DNA from: Rhizopus sp. PT2906
Taxonomy: Eukaryota > Mucoromycota > Mucoromycetes > Mucorales > Rhizopodaceae
Assembly (NCBI GenBank): GCA_025529335.1
Contig: JAMYHX010000016.1
Location: 62,001 to 126,000, forward strand
Direction: 5' to 3'
DNA length: 64,000 nt
Both the position numbers and the translations under genes were made by a program. Position 1 is the first letter of the stretch. The number at the start of each line of letters is the position of its first letter. The notes beneath the pieces are model-generated. The model did no database searches. It was not told the origin of the DNA and saw nothing but the letters and a program-made list of their open reading frames with translations. Shown here piece by piece: positions 11,888 through 23,144 of this stretch.

Positions 11888-14189
11888 TTACAAGCCTTTA
11901 AAAGTATGTACAATACCATTTACTGAATTTACATCATCATCGTCATTATCCTCTCCATCCGCCAAAGCGCCATCTTCATCCAAGTAAAATGAGCCGCGTG
12001 GTGAATTAGGAGTAGTAGGTAGATGTCCGTAACCAAGCAGCCACCAGAGAATAGCTTCATAACAAAATACATATTGTCTCTGAGTCTGTACTATACTCAT
12101 TCTCTGTTCCCTAAACCGACTGACAGCTTCCTGTACTTTATCAGTCATCGTGTTCGTATAGACATCCCTCTCATGCCATAGTCGTTGAATGATCGTGTCC
12201 ACGACGCAAAAGGTACCAGTTCGACCACACCCTGCTGAACAATGCACGGTCATGGGGCCCTTTGCTTGATGCTCTATCTTGTATGCCTCATCAGCAACGT
12301 GAATCAATTGTAGTAGACCAATGGGATGATCTGGGACACCAAAGTCTGACCATCCAGTGTACTGCAAGTGGGTGATAGTGCGATCCTGGAGCAAGGAGGA
12401 TCGATGCTTGAGATGAAATTTACGAATGATAATAAGATCCTCTTCACTCCGTTCTCGTTTATCATTCATATTCATCACTGGTTGTGCCTGTTCAGAAATC
12501 ATCGTGACAGTGATCGGTCCATAGTTTTGTGATACACCCACAGTGGACGGCCAATATCGATGACATTTGATCTAATACAAAAAAAAAAAGGGTCAATGAA
12601 ACTGGAATGGGTAATGAGCGACGTATCCGCTTTTTACTTTGTTTAATTCTTCCTCATTGGTAAGCATAACAATGACATATGAGCTTTCATCCCAAATCAT
12701 TTTCCAAAAGTCATTAAATGTAGTAGGCAATGGTCCTTGAGTAGCAATATATTTCCTGTTCTTGTCCAACACGTCTGGGTTGCGCATTGTCTCTAATGCA
12801 TCTTGACTAATGATTCCAGACTGAATAAGATCCTGATCCACCTTAGACAGTGGTGTCACAGAACGTAACAATGCATCATTCTTTCTGACTGCATATTGTA
12901 TATAGCTCGCATTAATATAGTCATCTTTCTTATCGAGCAGCTTTACCCTAGAATATTCTAATGAAATGTAAATTCCTTTTGTTTATACATTACGTATGCA
13001 TTTTATAATTCAAAATAATACTTTACCATAAGGCCAAATGTTATTGTATCGGTTCAATGTTCCCTTTTCAATAGCTGAGGCAATGCTCAGTGGGAACTCG
13101 GTTGATTTATGAGCTGAATGATACTTCAAGACAAAGGAAAGTCGTTTCTGCTCAGTGCGTTCTAATTGCTTTTGTAATGATGTCATATTAGTGTTTCGCA
13201 ACTAAGACCGTGTTTAGTATACCTCGTACGCTTCTGCTAGCCTTTTAGGTCCGTTATCTTTATCCATGATTCTCTTTAGCCATATGGGTAACTCAAAGTT
13301 TCCTTGTGTGTCCACTGAGCTTCCACCTAATCCATATCTAGGATGATGTGTGGGTGAAGCAGATAGATGGATAACTCCATGATCAAGTCTTTTGCCATAA
13401 GGGATACGGATAGTAAAGCGCTCTTGAATTTGACCCTGCGGTAGCTCAATGTTTTGACGTATGTTGACAAAAAAGGGTGTCTCGGCTGTTGGCTTTTCAT
13501 TATTATTATTAGTAGTAGTTGCCGGGTTTTGCTTGCATTGATCTGGATAAAGTCTTTGAAATTGATTGAATCCGTCTTTTACATATAAAATAACCATAAG
13601 ATATATGAAGCCATTACAAACACAATTGTATACCTTTCAAATAGTTTAATTGGCCTTGATAGTTTGCATTTTTGAATTTAAGAGCCAAGAGGATAGCAGT
13701 GGCCGAGTTACCAGAATCAGTAGTTGAAACAGAGGCATGGTCATAAAAGATGATGTGTGATGCCAATGGCCATTGTCTGAAATGATCCGCATCAGCATCA
13801 TTGGCCAAAGACTGTGCTACTTTATCAAGTGTGTAAGATGCACGCTTTAGTAGGATGGAAGGCATCGTCATATTGATAGCAGATTTGATGTGACGTGTTG
13901 AGAAATGCGTGATCGCACGGACATCGATAATTAATGGGATGGTTGTGTTCAATAGGCGGTTGAGTTCATGGCTGCTGATAGGCTTCAATACATCTTTATG
14001 TTGTTGATGATGATGGTGTCCAGTGGTTGGGTTCAGATGATGTCTCTTTGCGTATAATGCATTCATGAATTCCTGTGGCGGACAATGTTTGTGTGATATC
14101 GAATCGTTGTCACTGTTGGTTGAACAAGAAATGACCAATTCATTTTCACTGCTCCAATGCTGAGTAGGTGATTGACAGGTTAAGCTCAT
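11888..14189 (-). CDS. Protein tyrosine phosphatase with N-terminal rhodanese domain (Pyp1/Ptp2-like)
   Basis: Probably dephosphorylates stress MAP kinases, as Pyp1/Pyp2 and Ptp2/Ptp3 do. Exons 14189-13634, 13575-13223, 13201-13027, 12957-12638 and 12571-11888 join in phase to 695 residues. Residues about 75-210 form a rhodanese/Cdc25-like module (PLIIDVRAITHFSTRHIKSA). Like the MAPK phosphatases, it lacks a recognisable active cysteine loop there and may serve as a docking module. The PTP domain starts around residue 330 and contains DDYINASYI, KYIATQGPLPTTFNDFW, KCHRYWP, WSDFGVPDHP (WPD-loop equivalent) and the catalytic VHCSAGCGRTGTF loop near residue 583. A short acidic tail follows. It converges with MDM34, with 136 bp between stops. 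Confidence 0.92.
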
Positions 14190-15559
14190 GATTTAGTCAA
14201 ATAATAATAAAGAAAAAAGACATAAAAAAAAAAGGGAAGTGAAGCAATGGCCCTTTTCCTTATTATATAATGCCTTCATAAAATGAGTATAGCGTCACAT
14301 TTTCCTTTTCAAGTAAATTACTTTTTTAGTACAGAATTTTCAAACAGTTTGATCGGGATTCATCTTTGAAAGCTTTATTTGGAATCGTGTTAAAAAAAAT
14401 ATGCTTTATTTTGTGGACTGTTTACTAAGGGGGAATGAAGGGGGGGGGGAATGAGTTCCTATAGTGATTCTACTCGGTTTATAAGTGCGCGTCTCCTTTT
14501 GGTCATTGTTCAACAGACAGTGAAAATAAGCTTTTTTAATTCATTACACAACGGACTTTACATCAAAGACTGAGTCTGACCGTTTGCTCATAGATTGATT
14601 TGTGATACATACACACTACTCTAGTCTTTTTGGATTGACTGATAAAAAGTTTCACGATCGATTCGAACGTCGGAAAGATTGTTTAAAACTGAATCAATAG
14701 TAGTGAAGATCCCTTATTTGTTGTGTGGAAGAGAGATCGCGCATGATGAATGAATCTAGCTTAAAGGCCGTGTATAGTTTGAATTCAAAGAAGAGAGAAA
14801 GGGGCCAGAACAATTCTCTTCAAGTTTTTAGTCTAGTAAATAAGCTTTTTACGCGATACCATAATGGGGAGAGCTTAAAGGTCATGAGGACTCCCCCTTT
14901 TTTATTCTGTTTGTATTCATTGATCGTTATTATATGACTTTTTGTTTGTTGGACAAAAAAAAACTATGGCTATTCGCCGAAAATATCAATGCAATTCAAA
15001 AGATCTCAGTTTCAATGAGAAACAAGATAAGATTGGTATGTTATATGACCTCACTCTTGTTGTCAGTTCAATAATATATACAAAGAGACTAGGGCAAGTA
15101 AAGTTCAAATAGGCTGTTGGTAGCCATTTGCTTTTATAGGGTAATATTGATATGAACAGCCACTGTTAGCAACTTTCCATACTTTTCATGTTGTCATTGA
15201 AATACGCTTATCATGATCTTGGCCTTCTGATAGATGATATAGAACTTGATCATTACCCTTCACAATATACTCAAAATCGAGCACAATTGCGAGGATATAT
15301 CGATAGCATGCTGTTGACTGCACATGGTTTAACTGACAACCTTTTTTCTACTCCTTTGTAATTTCACGATCCGACCACTTGCTTTAAAGTAGTAGCTATG
15401 AATAGATTTATGTCGTTATGGTAGCATTGGTAATATTATACATATTGGTAAGATTTGGTGATCGCATATGGCTTTAAAAAAAAGCACATACTGCTTATAA
15501 GCTATTAGATTATGTGAAATGATGAATTTATTCGAGTATTCAAAGAATAATTCAAAGTA
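14190..15559. other. 1.37-kb spacer with a possible small gene
   Basis: Large spacer upstream of the phosphatase (-). It holds a G-run (14441-14449), AT-rich sequence, a 70-codon ORF (14725-14937, +) with no recognisable features, and a possible small two-exon gene described separately. No RNA gene or transposon motif was recognised. Confidence 0.4.
14966..15361 (+). CDS. Possible small two-exon gene, unknown function
   Basis: I do not recognise this product. An ATG at 14966 opens a frame (MAIRRKYQCNSKDLSFNEKQ...) that can run to a donor after CTAGGGCAA (GTAAAG, about 15102). It can join in phase at the TTAG acceptor near 15169 to a second frame containing MLSLKYAYHDLGLLIDDIEL and GYIDSMLLTAHGLTDN, with a stop at 15359-15361. 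The second exon has plausible coding character and no internal stop over more than 60 codons. A stronger donor (GTATGT near 15036) lies inside the first frame and would break it. Treat as a candidate only. Confidence 0.3.
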
Positions 15560-16584
15560 TCAACGAAGTCGCCTGAATTGCTCACGGTTACGATGAAAGA
15601 AGTCCTTTAGGCTTATCGGATTACGACCAATGGCATCTTCCAGATCCTGACTAATAACGTCTGTGTGTTTAGCTTCAGATAATTCCCAATAATCAAGTAT
15701 GGTGTTGATGTTGGTTTCATTCAAATACCTTCCTAGTGGAAACATACCGTGACCTTCGGACGGTCTTTCTCTAAAGCGGTTATCATTACGCAAATCTTTC
15801 AAATAGTCGCGCATTCTCGAACGACTCGACTTTTCAAACGTCATGTCACGATCAAGCGCCTTGTTGGCGGCACTTACTACGTCCTTGATATCGTAGTTAC
15901 GTTGTGATGGTGTAAAGTTAAACAATGTCTTGTTCTTTTTGTCCTTGACGACGTTTGAGAGTTGAACTATGGCGTCCAAAGCGTCTTCTATGTCAATGGC
16001 ACACCATTGGACATGCTCAGAAACAGGTAAGTAGATCTTGTTTTCATCTTCCATTAAAGGACCCATGTAGAAAAAGAACTGATAGAACAGAGGTAGACGC
16101 ATGATGCAGTAATTGTCCTTGCTAAAGTACTTTGGGATAAGATCCTCGAGATATCGATAGTCCTTGAGCTCTTCCAAACGGTTATCTTCTTTTTTTATAG
16201 CATCAACACCAATACTAAAGAATAAACGGTTATTTTGCTATACTTTTGTCTTTCATGTTCTAAGGCTTACAAGGAGAATATGGCCATGTAATCAACATGC
16301 TCCTTTTGAGCACACCTCATAATCGACTCAGCTTCTTCTCTACGTGACTTGGAGAATTCAGGTACGAGCATAACATAGCATGTATCTCTCAGCAAACGAC
16401 AGACCTCGATTTCGTTCATATAGTCCACCTCAATCACATCAGCTCCGAGCAGTGCAAGTTCATTTAAGCCTTGACGTTCACGACAGAGAACACGATACTT
16501 GTACTCTTTGTCTTCAGTTAAAAACTTATAAGCAGTAGCAAACCCAAGTAAACTGTCTCCGTTAGTAATAACTCGAGTCTTCAT
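15560..16584 (-). CDS. NmrA-like / atypical SDR NAD(P)-binding protein
   Basis: Two exons, 16584-16271 and 16214-15560, give 322 residues. The N-terminus (VITNGDSLLGFATAYKFLTE) follows the beta-alpha-beta pattern of a Rossmann fold, but the glycine motif is altered (NGDSLLG instead of GATGxxG). YRVLCRER, ADVIEVDY and the central QWCAIDIEDALDAIVQL match NmrA-family landmarks. Such proteins bind NAD(P) and act as redox sensors or reductases. With the degraded glycine loop a regulatory role is as likely as catalysis. Substrate and partner cannot be told from sequence. A second, more typical NmrA-like gene lies at 61896-62840. Confidence 0.75.
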
Positions 16585-17362
16585 GATACTGTGTGAAACT
16601 TTAATAAAGACATCCTTCCCTTTTTATAAGCTCTCTCAGAAATTATTCGCACACATTACAACATTTAATACATAAAATGAGCTTGATATTTCTGAGAAAA
16701 GATAAATGTGGTCAAGACTTTATATAAAATAAAAAGTTGTTAGAGACTTGATATAACAGTCTGGTCTTGGCTATCTTACTTTTCTTCTTTGGACCAAAAA
16801 GTAAGATCAGCTATTCTCCAGTTAGTCCTAAGATATGTTGTATTATTTACTCTTGTAAGAAACTAATATGTAATATTATAGATTGCCCATCGAAACTAAC
16901 CCGGTGTTAGCTGGGGGTAGTTTGGTTCTTACCAAACTTGGTTCCATCTGCTTTCTATGATTGCTCTCCTCTCTTGTCTCTTGCTTGTTCTTTTTCCTTT
17001 TCTCTTCGTTTTCCGGGCCAGTTATCGCTGGCTCAACCCAGGATGCACTTTGGGTAAGATATTAATAATCTCTTTATATGTTTACTCATTTTTCTTGTCT
17101 CTCTTTTTCTCTTATAAATCCTCTTATTTATAATGTAAGTATTTAATATCAATGTAAATAACTGATTTACTAATAATTTCTTTATTCATCCTTTTGCTTC
17201 TTGTGAGCTCTCTTTTTTATTATTTGTTGTCTGAAATTATCTTTTTTTTATCAGTGAATAAAGTGTAAGCTCTCTCAATCTCAGCCATTTTCTTTTTTTT
17301 TTTCTGGTTTTTTTTTTTTTTTTTTTTTTCCTGCCGAGTCAACAACTTGATAACAACTCGCC
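16585..17362. other. Spacer with hairpins upstream of NIF3
   Basis: Divergent spacer between the NmrA-like gene and NIF3. It contains a perfect 7-bp stem-loop at 16919-16938 (AGTTTGG/CCAAACT), a 5-bp one at 16896-16910, pyrimidine-rich tracts, and a conserved hairpin element at 17015-17034 described separately. Long T runs occur at 17290-17330. No protein-coding exon is supported upstream of 17363. Confidence 0.5.
17015..17053 (+). other. Conserved hairpin element, copy A
   Basis: Stem GGGCCAG / CTGGCTC (one G-T pair) with loop TTATCG at 17015-17034, followed by CCCAGGATGCACTTTGG and a GTAAG donor-like site. A related block lies at 60817-60861: same loop, a stem changed by compensatory pairs, then CCCAGAATGCACATTGG and GTAAG. 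Both copies sit in CT-rich surroundings. The element could be a structured RNA, a repeat end or a leader. The orientation is assigned from the shared ATG and donor. Confidence 0.5.
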
Positions 17363-18458
17363 ATGTCCTTGTTATCCAAAGTAACTCGTTGTATGAGAGC
17401 AATTGCTCCTTTAGAACTTGCTGAGACCTCGTGGGACAACGTAGGTGTTTTAGTAGGTAATGGCTTGATTTCGACATGACTTTTTTTTTTTTTTTTTTTA
17501 GCTTCGTCTAACATTCATGTCATAGAACCTCCTTTTCCTTCACCAAAGCAAAATAAGGTCCTTTTGACTATTGATTTGACTCCACAAGTGCTTGAAGAAG
17601 CACTTGCTGATCCCAAAGTAAATACAAAATAAGTGACGCGTATATATAGATAGAACTCACCATGTTTTAGTTTGGCACCATTGTATCATATCATCCTCCT
17701 ATCTTTAGAGGTTTCAAGAGATTGACTTCAGAGGATCCTCAACAGGCTATGATCTTGAAAGCCATTGCCTCTGGTGTCGGTATCTATTCTCCTCATACAG
17801 CTTGTGACAATTGCATCAACGGAGGTAACACGGAACAGTACATTTGTTTGATATAAAAGTAACTTTTTGTCAAGTCAATGACTGGCTAGCAAGTGGATTA
17901 GGGAAGGGCCGTGTTGAGCCCATCACACCAGCTGATAACCCGCCTGAGGGACAAGAAGGATCTGGTTCTGGTCGACTTTTCACTTTTAGCGAACCTACTT
18001 CATTGTCCGAAATTGTTGATCGCGTAAAGAAGCTGATTGGATTACCCTATGGTAATGAACAAGGTTATGTGTGATATTAGCTAAATGCATACATAGTTAG
18101 ATTAGCTACGATGGATAAGAGCAAACTGATTGAGACAGTAGCCATCTGTGCTGGATCAGGTTCTTCCGTTTTGAATTCAGTTAAAGCCGATCTTTATTTC
18201 ACAGGTGAAATGGGACATCATGATGTATTGGCCGCTTTATATAGAAATACAAGTGTTATTTTATGTAAGAAAACAAGCTTATATCAACTTTATAACTAAT
18301 ATAATGTAGGTGAACATACTAATACAGAAAGAGGATATCTCTCTGCTGTCTTAAAGCCTGCTTTAGAAAAGCAATTGGTCAATGAAACATCAGAGTCTGG
18401 TGAACCCATTGAAGTTGTCGTGTCTCAAGCTGATAGGGACCCACTTCAAGTTGTATAA
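17363..18458 (+). CDS. NIF3: NIF3-like metal-binding protein (GTP cyclohydrolase I type 2 / NIF3 family)
   Basis: Member of the conserved DUF34/NIF3 family, whose biochemical role is unsettled. Six exons, 17363-17456, 17502-17617, 17671-17824, 17875-18051, 18106-18264 and 18310-18458, give 282 residues. Landmarks are the N-terminal PLELAETSWDNVGVLV, the first metal-ligand region IVSYHPPIFRGFKRL, IYSPHTACDNCINGGVNDWLA, AICAGSGSSVL, the second ligand region DLYFTGEMGHHDVLAAL, and the C-terminal GEHTNTERGYL with another ligand pair. All expected His and Asp/Glu ligands appear present, so the protein is probably functional. Splice phases were set by this alignment. Confidence 0.93.
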
Positions 18459-18512
18459 TAATAATAAAGTTCAACTGTACACAAGATGGTTTCTATTTGT
18501 TTATTTATTTAC

Positions 18513-20166
18513 TTATTTATACTTGGTGCTGATGATCTTTGCAATGGTTTGAAGTTGAATGTTGTTAGTTCCTTCATAGATAGAACCAATCTTGGCATCA
18601 CGATAGAACTTTTCAACACCAGTTTCACGGACGAAACCATTACCTCCCATCCATTCAACAGCATAAGAGGAAGCCTTTTCGGCAACCTTGGCAGCCTTCC
18701 ACTTGGCCATGGCGGCTTCCATGACAAATGGTTTACCTTCTTCCTTTAATCTGGCAGCGTTGTATGTCAGCAGCTTGGCAGCTTCGATTTCAACAGCGAC
18801 TTCGGCAAATTGGTGTTGCATGGCTTGGAAGGTACCGATGGGTTGACCAAATTGCTTACGTTCCATCATGTAGGGTAAAGCGATATCGTAGGCTCCTTGA
18901 GCACAACCAATCATTTGTGCAGCAATACCGATACGACCTTCGTTCAAAGAGTCGATGGCGTATTTGTAACCATCACCGACCTTACCGAGCACGTTTTCTT
19001 TGGGAATCTTGACATCGTCAAAATTCAAGACGCATGTGGAAGAAGAGCGAATACCCAACTTTTTTTTTTTGAAAATGACATTAGCTATTGTTTTCTCCCC
19101 CTCTTCTCATTGCTTTACCTTCTTTTCCTTCTTTGCAATTTCAACACCCCATTCCTTTTCGACGATGAATGCAGTGATACCCTTGTATCCCTTGGAAGGA
19201 TCGCTTTTTTAAAAATTAAAGTTTAGTAAACTTGTTGCGTATAGTTCAAATACTTACACATTGGCAAAGATAACGAAAATACCAGCTTCTGCAGAGTTAC
19301 TGATCCACATCTTTCCACCATTCAAGACATAGTGATCGCCTTTATCTTCAGCACGAGTTTGAAGAGCAAATGCATCTGATCCAGCACCTGCTTCTGAAAT
19401 ACAGAAACTACCCACGGTGTCAGTGGCAAGACGTGTGAGGTATTTTTCCTTGAGTTCCTTGGAAGCCCATTTACGAATAACAGTGTTGGTTAAAGTATTC
19501 TACATGAAAAAAGTTAGTTTGATAAATTAACTATAAATGTATTATTTATCTTTACGTGAATGTCACACAGTGCACTAATGGAAGGGTCAACCTTGGCAAG
19601 TTCTAAAGGCAAAAGGAATAAGGGGGTTATGTACATACTGCGAGAAGTTATCACGTACCTTCAACTGCTAAAATGGCAGCAGTAAAAGAACATTCAGCAC
19701 CGCCATATTCACTTTCTGTTTCAAGACCCATCAACTAGAGTTCACATGTTAGTATTATTTTAATAGACGTGTTTTATCTTTTACTTACGCCGTTATCAAA
19801 CATGGCTTGAATGATGTCTTTATTCATCACTTCAGCTTCATCCATTTCCTGTACTTTAGGTTGAACAACTTCACGAGCAAATCTGGAAACTATTTAGATA
19901 AATATTAGAAAAATAATAAAAAGAGCTCATATTCTCATTTACCTGTATCCTTCAACATGAGTTCTTCTTCAGTGAATGATTGCAGAGAGGTAGGGGCCTC
20001 ATGAATAGAAGGAGAAGAGAATGTCAAAGCAGCATAATTGCTACGAAAAAAATAAGTAGGGCGTTTAAAACGGAAATCATATTATAGGTTACCGCTTCAA
20101 GGCCTGACGAGCGACAGGTTGAGTACGAGCAGCAAGTTGAGGAAGACGCTGAGCAAGCTTAAACAT
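18513..20166 (-). CDS. Short/branched-chain acyl-CoA dehydrogenase, mitochondrial
   Basis: FAD enzyme catalysing alpha,beta-dehydrogenation of short or 2-methyl-branched acyl-CoAs, as in isoleucine breakdown; it resembles ACADSB. Eight exons, 20166-20093, 20040-19943, 19889-19789, 19734-19659, 19602-19556, 19499-19258, 19203-19119 and 19058-18513, give 422 residues. The Arg/Gln-rich N-terminus (MFKLAQRLPQLAARTQPVAR) suggests mitochondrial import. Motifs include FCISEAGAGSDAFALQTRAE (family signature 1), KLGIRSSSTC, the catalytic-base segment IYEGTNNIQLQTIA near the C-terminus, and QFGQPIGTFQAMQHQFAEVA. It converges tail to tail with NIF3, with 54 bp between stops. Confidence 0.95.
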
Positions 20167-20310
20167 GATAGATGAAAGAAAGGGTGTTTATTTATTTGGT
20201 TTAAAGGAAAGTCCTTTTTATATGTAACTTATTTACTGCTTTCCCACGGTTACATTATGTACAATGTGCACCATCAAATTTTAAAAAGATTCCCACCCTT
20301 CTCACACACG

Positions 20311-21687
20311 TCACGTAAGGAGAATCTTGACATTAGACGAACGCTTTTTTGTCCTTTCATAACGTTCGACAAAGTCTTCATACGATAAAAGCTTGACATT
20401 CTTATGGGACATGAGCAAGTACATTTCTTTAACGAGTTCAAAGTTGATTGGAAACATGATATCGTACCAGCCAGGAGGTAGTCTGAACGTTTTACACCGC
20501 ACCATTCGGTCTTTATAACAAGTCTGTACCATGGGCGCATTGATACCTTCGATGGTATGAGGCAGGTGAGAGTAGTCTGTAAGGATGAGTCGATGTCCAG
20601 GAAAGTATGTCCTCAAGATATCTAGAAGTTGAAATAGTCTGGTAGGTATAAATTCATATGAATTAGCAAGAGACAGTCGAAACTGGCGCCAGGCCCGATC
20701 TGAGCTAGGTGTCTTCAATTTCTTTCTAAACGTCAAGTATCGGTTGATCAATGGATCGTTGCCGACGGGCTCAAACAACTGATGATGATGACCCTGACTG
20801 TCGATACAGACAAGGCCCTGATACTGCGTGTTGTCTCTGGATTGAATCATGTCATGTCCAAGTCGTGTCTATGTTGCACATACAATATCAATTATTTAAG
20901 CGCAAATGTGTCCTTTTTGTGTGTCCGTTAGTTACCATCACTTCTAAGCCTAATACAAAGCACTGCTCAGTCACTACCCTATTCCAATCAAAGATGCTTT
21001 GGTCAAACCGTGCGATGGGGCAGTCATGCTGGGGCAAGGGCTCGTGTGCGGTAGACATGAACGTGGGCTCGATCAGGTTGTATTGAGTTCTTTGGTAGAC
21101 AGAGGGTTCATATTGTCGTATGTAATCAAGAATATAAGGCATCAATCGTCCATTGCCTCCGTTCATTTCATAAATGACGAGATCTCTATGTGGATATAGT
21201 GTCAATTTGTACTCTGTTACCATATACTTTGCAACCGCACGTCCAAACCAAGGCTAATAGATACAAGTTTGTCTTTGTATGTAAATATATATATATAAAA
21301 CAAGAAGCTTACTTGAAATAGTTCAGTGTGAGAATGCCCATAATGAGGATGAGCTGCTCCATGTGTTCGAGCAAAACTACTCATCGAATCGACATAATCT
21401 TCATCTTTTTTGTATTCTTTTGAACTGGTAACCCAGGCTGGTTTCTTTGAGAAAAAGCCATAATGTGGATTATAAAGTGAGTCGTCAATAAAGTCTCTGA
21501 CGAGCATCTTTGTACGCACAGGAGGCAGAATGTGAGATTTAGTGTCTTGACTGGTCTTTAGACTATATGATTCATATTCATCTACAGTGTTTTTCTTGTG
21601 TACAAAGAATGGAGTAAAGAAGCCGTAATATCGCTTTATTTGCCTAATGGATTGGCTGTTGTGGTATAAGATTGTTCTACTGTACAT
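20311..21687 (-). CDS. NDUFAF7/MidA-type SAM-dependent methyltransferase (DUF185)
   Basis: Relative of the mitochondrial methyltransferase NDUFAF7, which dimethylates a complex I subunit during assembly, and of yeast YKL162C. Exons 21687-21313, 21253-20936 and 20868-20311 give 416 residues. The N-terminus is basic and hydroxyl-rich, consistent with a presequence. Family landmarks are LVRDFIDDSLYNPHYGFFSK, ELFQPWFGRAVAKYM, the SAM-loop equivalent VIYEMNGGNGRLMPYILDYI, and the C-terminal FELVKEMYLLMSHKNVKLLS. The SAM loop reads EMNGGNG rather than EIGAGNG, a change shared by YKL162C-like fungal members as far as I recall, so substrate and activity may differ from NDUFAF7. Confidence 0.85.
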
Positions 21688-22419
21688 ATGGTATCAACTG
21701 AATACAGTCGTTCTATTTCTCACTTGAAGAAAAATAAAGGTCGGATTTTTAAAATTAGGTTGATTATTATTTTTTGAAGTTCAATCGGTTACTCTCCTTC
21801 AAGTCAAATAAGGTCAACATCAGTCAGTTCAGTGAAAGGAGGGCAGAAAATGGTATTTGATTTACAATTAAAGGAAACAGAAGACAGAAACAAGAAGGAA
21901 AAGATAATAAGCTAAAGTTTCTTGGGCTTCTTGGCCGTTTCTATGACCGCGGCCTTCCAATTGAAAAGAGAAGGCAAGACAGCAACAAAGTCCTCACCTT
22001 TTCTTAAATAAATAATACAAAGACCTCGATTTTGGAATACCATTTTATGAGAAAAAGCGACATGAAACTGTTTATCTCAGTATACTTTTTCGGAATATGG
22101 TACTCCTACCCACTGAGGGTTACGACAGAATCGAAGCCCTACTGTAATTACGTTTATTTTCCTTCCTTCCTCTTTGATTTCCTATATTCTATATGCTCTC
22201 CGTTTACTTTCTACAGTAATCTAACCACACCACTCCGTGATGTGTGGCTCAAAGAAAGCAGTAAAAAAGAAATGAGTATCGGAGAAAGAATGTTTTTTGC
22301 CAGCCAATGAATTTGGTTTGCAAAGAAAGTAGCTTATGTTGTGTTTTTGTGTGAAAATTATACCACTTTGATCATCTTGTAAAAATACCCTTTTCTTTCC
22401 ACTTTTTGATAAAAACAAA
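21688..22419. promoter_or_regulatory. Divergent spacer upstream of the methyltransferase and PRX5
   Basis: 732 bp between divergent genes. It holds a 43-codon coding-like ORF on the minus strand (21912-22043, listed separately). The remainder is AT-rich with no recognisable RNA gene. Confidence 0.4.
21912..22043 (-). CDS. Small ORF, 43 codons, unknown product
   Basis: ATG at 22043-22041, stop at 21914-21912. The peptide starts MVFQNRGLCIIYLRKGED and ends SLFNWKAAVIETAKKPKKL. The second half has the composition of a compact basic protein, and codon choice (GTC, GCC, AAG, CTT) resembles the highly expressed genes of the window. It could be a complete microprotein or the last exon of a gene whose upstream exons I could not place. 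I do not recognise the family. Confidence 0.4.
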   Translation of the reverse strand: MVFQNRGLCIIYLRKGEDFVAVLPSLFNWKAAVIETAKKPKKL

Positions 22420-23144
22420 ATGGTAAGCATATAAACATTATTTACGCGACAATGAATTGTAGTAATAGACTTATACATGTCTTTAGTCCATTCACATAGG
22501 CGATATCGTAAGTATTTCGTAGGGTTCTCTTTTTATCTTTGCTTATGCTTTTTGAAAAGATTCCTGATGCTACTCTTCATTATGTGCCTTATAACCCAAA
22601 TGAAGACATCACAGCATGCCCTAGGTAATTATGCTATATTAATTTTGACTTTGATATTCATTTGTCACTAGACCCATCCCTTTCAAGATTCATGAGCAAT
22701 TAAAGGGCAAAAAGGCTGTTATCTTTGCTATTCCAGGTACACCATTAGTGCCTACTGTTCCTTATTGATATCAACATATGTTATCTAGGTCCATTTACAC
22801 CCACTTGCTCCGAGACTCATGTTCCTGGCTTTTTAAATGCTTATGAAGCACTTAAGGCTAAAGGTGTCAATGAAGTTATCTGCATCTCTGTCTCGGACGG
22901 ATTTGTCATGAACGCATTCGCCAAGGCTTATAAGGCCGGTGATAAAGTCATCATGGCCGGTGATGGTAGTGCTGAATTCTCCAAGGCATTAGGCCTCACT
23001 CAAGATTTGACCAAGGCAGGTATGGGCATCCGATCCAAGCGTTTTGCTATTATTGTAGATGATTTAGTCATAAAGTATGTTGGTGTTGAAGATGCTCCTG
23101 GTGTCACAGCTTCTGGAGCTGAAGCAGTTTTGGCAAAGTTATAA
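22420..23144 (+). CDS. PRX5: Type II peroxiredoxin (Prx5/Ahp1 family)
   Basis: Thiol peroxidase that reduces peroxides through its peroxidatic cysteine. Spliced exons 22420-22422 (only ATG), 22487-22507 (21 nt), 22560-22624, 22672-22736 and 22789-23144 give 169 residues, the usual size. The two tiny exons encode MSIHIGDI and restore the family N-terminus before IPDATLHYVPY. The active site is GPFTPTCSETHVPGF, with the peroxidatic cysteine near residue 58. ICISVSDGFVMNAFAKA and KRFAIIVDDLVIKYVGVED complete the fold. Without the 3-nt exon the gene would have to start at an ATG at 22545, giving MLFEKIPDATL. The spliced version fits better. No targeting signal is evident, so it is probably cytosolic. 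Confidence 0.93.

Noticed and set aside
14725..14937. 70-codon plus-strand ORF in the phosphatase upstream spacer
   Set aside because: No homologous features or splice support; ordinary chance ORF in AT-rich DNA.
19059..19118. Possible frameshift in the acyl-CoA dehydrogenase between exons 7 and 8
   Set aside because: Rechecking the complement shows exon 7 ends in phase 0 (AAGAAG|GTAAAG), and the 60-nt intron restores KKEKKLGIRSSS exactly.
22221..22478. Minus-strand ORF before PRX5
   Set aside because: AT-driven frame overlapping the PRX5 first exon and leader; no protein-like composition.
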